Made by a program: the position numbers and the translations under genes. DNA of 11,676 nt from Tannerella sp. (lineage in GTDB: Bacteria > Bacteroidota > Bacteroidia > Bacteroidales > Tannerellaceae). The DNA lies in the NCBI GenBank assembly GCA_031279875.1, contig JAITHS010000084.1:1-11676 (forward strand). Direction: 5' to 3'. Below, piece by piece: positions 7,847 through 11,676 of this stretch (positions are counted from its first letter, which is position 1; each line of letters opens with the position of its first letter). The notes below the pieces were generated by a model. It saw only the letters and a program-made list of their open reading frames with translations, did not search any database and was not told the origin of the DNA.

Positions 7847-9252
7847 ATCGTTATATCTTGTTCGTTAATCAATTGTGTTATCAACGGCACAAATCTGTCG
7901 ATGTCTCCTGCTCCGAGTGTCATGATTATTGACGGATTTTGTGTCTTGATTTGCTCCAGAAGTTTATCTTTTTCGCAAAGTGTTTTGTCTTTCAAGTTCA
8001 CTTTTTCGAGTAGCATCTCCGACGTTATGCCTTCTATCGGTTCTTCCCTTGCGGGATATATGGGCAGCAAAATCAGCGTGTCGAGGAGCGAGAGGGCTTG
8101 GGCAAAATCGTCGGCAAAATCGCGCGTGCGGGTATAGAGATGTGGCTGGAAAATGCCGGTTACTTTTTGGCCTTTGTAGAGTTCTTTGACGGATAAGATT
8201 GCGTTGCGCAGTTCTTCGGGATGATGGGCGTAGTCGTCGATATATACTGCTTTGTCGGTTTTGACTTTGAAATCAAACCGTCGCTCTGCGCCTCCGAACG
8301 AAGCCATTGCTGCTTTCATCTCGTTGGCTTCAACGCCGCAAAGCCTCGCCACGGCCATCGCCGCTACTGCATTTTCGATATTTATCCTTACCGGAACGCC
8401 GAGTTGTATGTCGCGAATAATTTCTTGGTTGTGGTCTTTAAATACCAAATCAAACAGTATCTCTCCTACCCCAACGCGGATATTTTCGGCATAAAAATTC
8501 GCTGTCTTATCTGTCGCCGAGTATGTATATAATTGCACTTCTTTCTGCAAATGCGGCTTAATATCAACGCCTTTCTTCATCACCAGCGCTCCACCGGGGC
8601 GTATCAGCGAGGTGTAATGTTCAAAACTCTGACGATAAGCTTCCGGCGTGCCGTAAACATCAAGATGGTCGGGGTCGGCGGATGTAATTATCGAGATGTA
8701 AGGCGTCAACCGATGAAACGACCGGTCATACTCATCCGCCTCAATAACAGTAAGGTCTGTTTTATCCGAAAGCATCAGATTGCTGTCATAATTCTTCAAA
8801 ATCCCGCCCAGAAAAGCGTTACAGTCAACGTGAGACTGTTTCAAGATATGCGCTGTCATCGACGATGTAGTAGTCTTACCGTGCGTGCCGGCAACGCAAA
8901 TGCCTCTTGCCGACTGTGTTATCAACCCCAGAACTTCCGCCCTTTTAAGTATTTCAAACCCGTTATCTCGAAAGTATGTCAACTCGCTGTGATTGTCGTT
9001 CACAGCAGGAGTATAAACTACCGCCGTTGTGTTTTTATCAAGAAACTCTGCCGGAATCAGCGTCATATCATCGTCATAATGCACCGGCGCACCTTCTTTG
9101 GTAAGGCGTTCGGTTATCGTCGAAGATGTACGGTCATACCCTGCTACGTTCTTCCCTTTGGCAAGAAAATACCGTACCAGAGCGCTCATTCCGATGCCAC
9201 CTGCCCCGATGAAATACATATTATCAACTGTTTCCAAGTTTCTTTGTATCAT
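7843..9252 (-). CDS. murC: UDP-N-acetylmuramate--L-alanine ligase
   Basis: Cytoplasmic ATP-dependent ligase adding L-alanine to UDP-MurNAc, the first peptide step of peptidoglycan precursor synthesis. The 469 residues show all three Mur-ligase domains. The N-terminal Rossmann domain has FIGAGGIGMSAL (14-25). The ATPase domain has the P-loop GTHGKTTT (122-129) and EADEYDRSF (171-179). The C-terminal domain includes ERRFDFK, DDYAHHPEEL (339-348) and FQPHLYTRTRDF (368-379). ATG 9252 lies about 15 bases after the predicted transcription start and gives the usual short N-terminal extension of Bacteroidetes MurC. It is the first gene of the minus-strand unit. In many Bacteroidetes ftsW and murG precede murC; here a repeat island does. 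Confidence 0.97.
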   Translation of the reverse strand: MIQRNLETVDNMYFIGAGGIGMSALVRYFLAKGKNVAGYDRTSSTITERLTKEGAPVHYDDDMTLIPAEFLDKNTTAVVYTPAVNDNHSELTYFRDNGFEILKRAEVLGLITQSARGICVAGTHGKTTTSSMTAHILKQSHVDCNAFLGGILKNYDSNLMLSDKTDLTVIEADEYDRSFHRLTPYISIITSADPDHLDVYGTPEAYRQSFEHYTSLIRPGGALVMKKGVDIKPHLQKEVQLYTYSATDKTANFYAENIRVGVGEILFDLVFKDHNQEIIRDIQLGVPVRINIENAVAAMAVARLCGVEANEMKAAMASFGGAERRFDFKVKTDKAVYIDDYAHHPEELRNAILSVKELYKGQKVTGIFQPHLYTRTRDFADDFAQALSLLDTLILLPIYPAREEPIEGITSEMLLEKVNLKDKTLCEKDKLLEQIKTQNPSIIMTLGAGDIDRFVPLITQLINEQDITI

Positions 9253-9273
9253 TTTTTTTATCTATTCAAAGCG

Positions 9274-9281
9274 CAAAGGTA
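9274..9281 (-). promoter_or_regulatory. Promoter -7 box upstream of murC
   Basis: The minus strand reads TACCTTTG followed by CGC, a very typical Bacteroidetes -7 box (TAnnTTTG), 21 bases upstream of the murC ATG. The position 19 bases further upstream has no good TTTG, so the -33 element is weak or absent. The upstream half of this promoter region is made of 7-bp tandem repeats. It would drive the seven genes from murC to gcvPA. Confidence 0.6.
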
Positions 9282-9303
9282 CGAAAAAGAATTATGAATT
9301 TCG

Positions 9304-9338
9304 TTAAATTACGAATTACAAATTACGAATTACGAATT
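9304..9338. repeat. 7-bp tandem repeat (ACGAATT units)
   Basis: Five 7-base units, the first degenerate: TTAAATT, ACGAATT, ACAAATT, ACGAATT, ACGAATT. They lie just upstream of the murC -7 box, roughly where the -33 and upstream promoter region would fall. Unit number could vary by slippage and move upstream sequence relative to the promoter; that is inference. Confidence 0.7.
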
Positions 9339-9357
9339 AATACGGAGAAAAAACATT

Positions 9358-9370
9358 CGTCATTATAAGC
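9358..9370. repeat. Direct repeat CGTCATTATAAGC, left copy
   Basis: CGTCATTATAAGC here recurs exactly at 9498-9510. The two copies bracket the 7-bp TGAGAGT repeat and the paired palindromes B and C, so they may mark the edges of an inserted block of about 127 bases. Confidence 0.6.
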
Positions 9371-9390
9371 TGAGAGTTGAGAGTTGAGAT
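9371..9390. repeat. 7-bp tandem repeat (TGAGAGT units)
   Basis: TGAGAGT, TGAGAGT, TGAGAT in tandem. It has the same 7-base period as the ACGAATT array 33 bases to the left but an unrelated unit. It is too short for firm interpretation. Confidence 0.5.
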
Positions 9391-9404
9391 GACGTGGTAC
9401 CCCC

Positions 9405-9442
9405 AAACCCTTGCAGTGGTTTTAAACCCTGCAAGCGGTTTT
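9405..9442. repeat. Compound palindromic repeat, copy B
   Basis: AAACCCTTGCAG is followed by TGGTTTTAAACC and then CTGCAAGCGGTTT. The outer arms pair over 12 bases with one bulged base, and the middle carries its own GGTTT/AAACC pairing. A 35-base segment (9407-9441) is identical to 9451-9485 (copy C). Related to copy A at 1579-1615. Confidence 0.75.
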
Positions 9443-9448
9443 CGGGTA

Positions 9449-9485
9449 CAACCCTTGCAGTGGTTTTAAACCCTGCAAGCGGTTT
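9449..9485. repeat. Compound palindromic repeat, copy C
   Basis: Exact tandem copy of the 35-base core of copy B, offset by 44 bases, with the linker CGGGTACA between. Together B and C form a two-unit tandem of the same palindrome that occurs singly at the end of gcvPA. Confidence 0.75.
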
Positions 9486-9497
9486 GGAGCTTACGTC

Positions 9498-9510
9498 CGT
9501 CATTATAAGC
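9498..9510. repeat. Direct repeat CGTCATTATAAGC, right copy
   Basis: Exact second copy of the 13-base sequence at 9358-9370, lying 12 bases after palindrome copy C. Confidence 0.6.
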
Positions 9511-9529
9511 GTCGGCGCAATCAAGTGTC

Positions 9530-9612
9530 GTCCCATGCGGGACTATTGTTGATATGACTACTCTCACCGGAGACTAAAGTCACCGGTTAATAAAGTTTCG
9601 TCCCTGCGGGAC
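9530..9612. repeat. Pair of GTCCC/GGGAC hairpins around a TCACCGG repeat
   Basis: GTCCCATGCGGGAC (9530-9543) and GTCCCTGCGGGAC (9600-9612) are near-identical small hairpins 70 bases apart. Between them TCACCGG occurs twice (9564-9570 and 9580-9586), within an imperfect inverted repeat centred near 9576. No T-run follows either hairpin, so they look like dispersed repeat fragments rather than classic terminators. Confidence 0.6.
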
Positions 9613-9664
9613 TGCGAATGCCCTGTTCGTTAACGCCCTCGTAATGATGTAATTGAGCGAAAAA

Positions 9665-9733
9665 CGTCATTGGTAGGAACGAAGCAATCCGGCGTGCCTT
9701 TGCTTCTGGATTGCTTCGTTCCTCGCAATGACG
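9665..9733. repeat. 26-bp imperfect inverted repeat of the CGTCATTG...GCAATCC type (MITE-like)
   Basis: The left arm at 9665-9690 begins CGTCATTGG and ends GAAGCAATCC. The right arm at 9708-9733 is its reverse complement at 24 of 26 positions, with a 17-base loop. Palindromes of the form TCATTGCGAGGAACGAAGC followed by AATCC are, to my knowledge, widespread dispersed elements in many bacterial phyla, probably non-autonomous and of unclear mobility. No transposase is nearby. The two mismatched positions (GT in the left arm against CG in the complement of the right) suggest drift after insertion. Confidence 0.75.
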
Positions 9734-9833
9734 AATGCCATGTAAATTCGACTAAGAACATCGTTTTGCAAAAAAAATCTCGTTTTTAACAAAGTTTAAC
9801 CGTTCTTTTTCGTTTTGTTAATGAAACTTTTAG

Positions 9834-9841
9834 TATCTTTG
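9834..9841 (+). promoter_or_regulatory. Putative promoter -7 box for the + strand leader
   Basis: TATCTTTG followed by CCGCC is a typical Bacteroidetes -7 box. TTTG at 9814-9817 gives a spacer of only 16 bases, shorter than the usual 19 or so, so the -33 element is uncertain. The RNA would begin near 9847 and run through the 21-bp array toward the gene at 10287, a leader of about 440 bases. Confidence 0.5.
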
Positions 9842-9846
9842 CCGCC

Positions 9847-9895
9847 GATTTCAGGAGATATAGACTCATAGCATAGAAGGATATATCCTAAAATC
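9847..9895 (+). promoter_or_regulatory. Hairpin at the predicted 5' end of the leader RNA
   Basis: GATTTCAGGAGATAT (9847-9861) pairs with ATATATCCTAAAATC (9881-9895) at 13 of 15 positions, with a 19-base loop. The left arm starts almost exactly where RNA synthesis should begin from the box at 9834. It could protect the 5' end or be regulatory; this is inference from position and pairing only. Confidence 0.45.
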
Positions 9896-9940
9896 AGGCT
9901 GAACAAACTATTTAATGGATTGCCCAAAGGGCTAATTTGT

Positions 9941-10258
9941 ATGAATGTATTTAGATTAAAAAGAAGAGTGTTTGCTTCGTATGAAAGCAAATACGGTTTG
10001 CGGAGACATATACCGTTTTCGGAATTTGTAATCCACACCGCAACAACACGCATCCGCAGTTTGCAGACGCGCGTCTCTAACTTGCGGAGATGTCCCCCCA
10101 ACTTGCGGAGATGCGTCCCTAACTTGCGGAGATGCGTCCCTAACTTGCAGAGATGCGTCCCTAACTTGCAGAGATGCGTCCCTAACTTGCGGAGATGCGT
10201 CCCTAACTTGCGGACGCGCGTCCCTAACTTGCGGAGAGGCCTCCCTAACTTGTTATAA
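9941..10258 (+). CDS. Possible small protein made of NLRRCVP heptapeptide repeats (doubtful)
   Basis: An open frame starts MNVFRLKRRVFASY and ends at TAA 10256-10258, 105 residues from ATG 9941 (an in-frame TTG at 9920 would add seven). AAAGGG lies ten bases before the ATG. The C-terminal two thirds is the translated 21-bp array: SLQTRVS, NLRRCPP, then variants of NLRRCVP, ending NLRRGLPNLL. GLRRHIP (about residues 19-25) looks like a degenerate unit and lies exactly three periods before the array. There is no signal peptide or known domain, and composition is strongly basic and Cys/Pro-rich. Differences between units mostly change the amino acid, and some units have palindromic cores, which argues for a nucleic-acid role rather than a protein. 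It may simply be a leader that is open by chance because 21 is a multiple of three. Confidence 0.25.
   Translation: MNVFRLKRRVFASYESKYGLRRHIPFSEFVIHTATTRIRSLQTRVSNLRRCPPNLRRCVPNLRRCVPNLQRCVPNLQRCVPNLRRCVPNLRTRVPNLRRGLPNLL
10058..10252 (+). repeat. 21-bp tandem repeat array (nine units plus a partial unit)
   Basis: Nine 21-base units begin at 10058, 10079, 10100, 10121, 10142, 10163, 10184, 10205 and 10226, followed by AACTTG. Units at 10100, 10121 and 10184 are identical; those at 10142 and 10163 differ from them by one base (G to A). Each starts AACTTGC (the first is variant), and the core is GGAGATGCGTCC in the majority form. The cores at 10065-10076 (AGACGCGCGTCT) and 10212-10223 (GGACGCGCGTCC) are perfect 12-base palindromes at the same place in the unit and differ by a paired A-T to G-C change. 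The units are contiguous, with no spacers, so this is not a CRISPR array. It ends 34 bases before the gene at 10287. Confidence 0.9.
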
Positions 10259-10286
10259 ACTAATGTCTCATTAAAAATATACTATT

Positions 10287-10949
10287 ATGAACTCTTCAAA
10301 CTATCTTCCACATGCGTATAATGCGCTTTTAAACTGGCTCACTAATTTTGAGCAGTATGCAGTTGAAAATGCTGCACGGCTTGGCCTTCCGTCGTCGGAA
10401 CTTGAGGCTCTCAATCCGAAAATCGACAATTTCCGTATCGCAAACGAAAAAGCCGAACATCCCAACGCAGGCAAAGCCGACCGCCTTGACCGTAAGGAAA
10501 AGGCAGAATTGGTAAGCAAATATGTTCGCGATTTCGTCAACCGACTACTGCGTTACAACCAGGCCGTTACAAACGAAGACCGCGTGAAACTCGGACTTAA
10601 CGTGCCCGACACAACGCCAACGCCCATTCAACCACCCACAACATGGCCCGTTGCCTCAACCAGCATCGCTGGGCCGCGGCAAATTCGTGTTGACTGGCAC
10701 GACTCTTTATCCGCATCGAAAGCAAAACCGAAAGGAGTGCACGGATGCGAAATACGACACTCTATACTCGACACACCGCCTACAACTAACGACGACTTAC
10801 TACGCTCCGATTTTGCGACACGCAACTATCACACCTTCAACTTCGACGAATCACAACGCGGCAAATCAGTCTATTTCTGCCTCCGGTGGGAGACAAACAA
10901 AGGCGACAAAGGTCCATGGTCGGAATTTATAAAAGCAATCATACCGTGA
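10287..10949 (+). CDS. Hypothetical protein: helical N-terminal domain plus fibronectin-III-like C-terminus
   Basis: The 220-residue protein has no signal peptide or membrane helix. Residues 1-100 look mostly helical and charged (LPHAYNALLNWLTNFEQYA, LDRKEKAELVSKYVRDFVN). A proline- and threonine-rich linker follows (about 108-121). The C-terminal part (about 125-220) looks like a beta sandwich of fibronectin-III type, with IRVDWHD, KPKGVHGCEI, GKSVYFCLRW and a final GDKGPWSEFIKAIIP. I recognise this as resembling a recurring family of unknown function in Bacteroidetes, in which the C-terminal GPWS motif is typical; I cannot name a function. ATG 10287 follows an AT-rich stretch without a Shine-Dalgarno, normal for the phylum. 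The gene lies directly after the 21-bp array, in the same orientation as the predicted leader. An 11-bp inverted repeat begins 47 bases after its stop and may end the transcript. Confidence 0.8.
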   Translation: MNSSNYLPHAYNALLNWLTNFEQYAVENAARLGLPSSELEALNPKIDNFRIANEKAEHPNAGKADRLDRKEKAELVSKYVRDFVNRLLRYNQAVTNEDRVKLGLNVPDTTPTPIQPPTTWPVASTSIAGPRQIRVDWHDSLSASKAKPKGVHGCEIRHSILDTPPTTNDDLLRSDFATRNYHTFNFDESQRGKSVYFCLRWETNKGDKGPWSEFIKAIIP

Positions 10950-10995
10950 AGGCATTACAAAATCCAACATACAACTTTTCCAATCATGGGCTATA

Positions 10996-11030
10996 CCCCG
11001 ACGAAATTTGTTAGCGTAGTTTCGTCGGGG
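10996..11030. repeat. 11-bp perfect inverted repeat after the hypothetical gene
   Basis: CCCCGACGAAA (10996-11006) and TTTCGTCGGGG (11020-11030) are perfect inverted arms around a 13-base loop. The strong GC stem, 47 bases past the stop at 10949, could end transcription, but there is no T-run. A dispersed palindromic repeat is the alternative. Confidence 0.6.
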
Positions 11031-11060
11031 CAGTGGCCTTTCAAACCTCTCGCTGTTCGG

Positions 11061-11176
11061 ACAAGGTTCTACCTTGTATGCTATATCAGTGCAGGCTCTG
11101 CCTGCATCGACAGCGTTACTTTCTCGGCAGGGACAGGCACAGCCTGCGAAGATAGACCCGACGAGGCACAGCCTCG
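11061..11176. repeat. Cluster of four small hairpins with three-base loops
   Basis: ACAAGGT-TCT-ACCTTGT (11061-11077), TGCAGGC-TCT-GCCTGCA (11090-11106), CAGGC-ACA-GCCTG (11134-11146) and CGAGGC-ACA-GCCTCG (11162-11176) follow one another. All stems are perfect. Loop centres lie at 11069, 11098, 11140 and 11169, giving spacings of 29, 42 and 29. The stems differ in sequence but keep a GG/CC core, and the loops come in two pairs (TCT, TCT, ACA, ACA). Confidence 0.65.
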
Positions 11177-11219
11177 CCGAAACAACGGCAAAAAACAACT
11201 ACACTTAATATATTGAATA

Positions 11220-11676
11220 ATGAAAACAAAACATCACATTTTACTTATTATCATCACTTGTCTGTCGTCGTTGAACGTCGCGGCGCAAGACACCGAGTTC
11301 TGGTTTACCGTACCGCATTTGTCGGAAGCTATTGTCGAGAGTTACCCTTTAGACCGTCCTGCTTTTTTCGCAATTGTCAACAGCAGCGACGTACAGGCTA
11401 ATGTGCAGATAAAACTCTACAATGGAGGATATCACGTTGATATTAATACAACCATTGCTCCCGGAGACCTGTACAGGCGCGATTTTATCACTGATCCAGA
11501 AATTAAACAACTCGAAAATCCGCGCGGAACTGCCGGCGATGTAACGACTTACGGGATACATATTACATCGAACGTACCGGTTGTGGCTTATTATATGGCA
11601 AACCATCCCGCTTCGCGCGATATTTTCACTCTGAAAGGACGCCGCGCCTTAGGCACTTCGTTTTACGTCCCGATGC
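11220..11676 (+). CDS. Exported protein with IgGFc-binding-like N-terminal region (partial)
   Basis: An open frame starts at ATG 11220 and runs off the right edge, giving 152 codons. It begins MKTKHHILLIIITCLSSL and then NVAAQD, a clear Sec signal peptide with likely cleavage near residue 22. DTEFWFTVPHLSEA follows at once, then FFAIVNSSDVQANVQIKLY and VPVVAYYMANHPASRDIFTL. The pattern of EFWF after the signal peptide, followed by beta-rich segments, resembles the IgGFc-binding N-terminal region that begins many very large Bacteroidetes surface proteins, often secreted through the type IX system. The C-terminus is outside the window, so secretion route and total length are unknown. There is no Shine-Dalgarno; the sequence ahead of the start is AT-rich. 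Confidence 0.8.
   Translation, partial: MKTKHHILLIIITCLSSLNVAAQDTEFWFTVPHLSEAIVESYPLDRPAFFAIVNSSDVQANVQIKLYNGGYHVDINTTIAPGDLYRRDFITDPEIKQLENPRGTAGDVTTYGIHITSNVPVVAYYMANHPASRDIFTLKGRRALGTSFYVPM

Larger units (their letters stand above)
9253..9833. other. Gene-free repeat island upstream of murC
   Basis: About 580 bases with no convincing gene in any frame. Left to right it holds the murC promoter, a 7-bp tandem array (9304-9338), a shorter 7-bp tandem array (9371-9390), two compound palindromes (9405-9485) bracketed by a 13-base direct repeat, two GTCCC/GGGAC hairpins (9530-9543 and 9600-9612) around a TCACCGG repeat pair, and an imperfect 26-bp inverted repeat (9665-9733). It separates the murC unit from the divergent + strand leader that starts near 9834. 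Confidence 0.7.
10950..11219. other. Gene-free region between the hypothetical and exported-protein genes
   Basis: 270 bases with no convincing gene. It holds the 11-bp inverted repeat and the four triloop hairpins. I found no clear TAnnTTTG box ahead of the ATG at 11220, so the promoter of that gene is not identified. Confidence 0.6.

Noticed and set aside
8533..9297. 254-codon plus-strand frame antisense to murC
   Set aside because: It is the shadow of a clear MurC reading frame, with basic, Cys-rich low-quality sequence and no recognisable motif.
9530..9612. Intrinsic terminators
   Set aside because: The GTCCC/GGGAC stems are only five bases, occur twice in a gene-free island and have no following T-run. 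Dispersed repeats fit better.
9841..9940. tRNA or other classical RNA gene in the leader
   Set aside because: The 9847-9895 hairpin is present, but no cloverleaf, anticodon arm or known riboswitch consensus could be found by eye.
9796..10101. Minus-strand open frame of 101 codons across the leader
   Set aside because: It starts inside the 21-bp array and has no domain, no promoter and no RBS. It also runs against the promoter-like box at 9834. It is open mainly because the repeat length is a multiple of three.
10058..10252. CRISPR array
   Set aside because: Units are contiguous 21-mers with no unique spacers between them, and no cas genes are visible.
10866..11198. Minus-strand 110-codon frame covering the second gene-free region
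   Set aside because: It overlaps the end of the hypothetical gene and crosses all the hairpins. The composition looks like translated palindromes and there is no known motif.
10986..11216. Plus-strand 76-codon frame between 10949 and 11220
   Set aside because: It consists almost entirely of the inverted repeat and triloop hairpins in translation, with no RBS or promoter.

Overview
The window looks like a chromosomal segment of a Bacteroidetes bacterium, most likely Bacteroidales-like. The reasons are the TAnnTTTG-type promoter boxes, the general lack of Shine-Dalgarno sequences, the murC-ftsQ-ftsA-ftsZ order, a lipoprotein pairing retropepsin-like and PDZ domains, and at the right end an exported protein resembling the N-terminus of large Bacteroidetes surface proteins. 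The genus cannot be told from the sequence.

Layout. 1-228 is the C-terminal end of an RND-type efflux pump on the + strand. It converges with a lipoprotein gene at 277-1503 (- strand) that has two DTGA motifs and a PDZ domain and its own good Bacteroidetes-type promoter. From 9252 down to 1614 runs a tight minus-strand array: murC, ftsQ, ftsA, ftsZ, gcvT, gcvH, gcvPA. Junctions range from a 4-base overlap to an 18-base gap, so it is probably one transcription unit. The first four genes make a UDP-MurNAc-tripeptide precursor enzyme (MurC) and the core divisome (FtsQ, FtsA, FtsZ). The last three encode the T, H and P-alpha proteins of the glycine cleavage system. The P-beta subunit, which carries the PLP lysine, is not in the window, although GcvPA is of the split type.

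9253-9833 is a gene-free repeat island upstream of murC. It contains 7-bp tandem repeats, two copies of a compound palindrome whose third copy sits on the gcvPA stop codon, two GTCCC/GGGAC hairpins, and an imperfect 26-bp inverted repeat of the CGTCATTG...GCAATCC type. From a promoter-like box at 9834 begins a + strand leader. It has a hairpin near the predicted RNA start and a 21-bp tandem array of nine units that is open in one frame as NLRRCVP heptapeptides. The leader runs to a 220-residue hypothetical protein at 10287-10949 with a helical N-terminus, a proline-rich linker and a fibronectin-III-like C-terminus.

10950-11219 is a second gene-free stretch with one 11-bp inverted repeat and four small hairpins with three-base loops. 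At 11220 starts an exported protein, cut by the window edge, with a signal peptide and an IgGFc-binding-like N-terminal region.

The housekeeping genes are ordinary. The most unusual material is the repeat-rich right third: the leader array with its unknown gene, and the triloop hairpin cluster.
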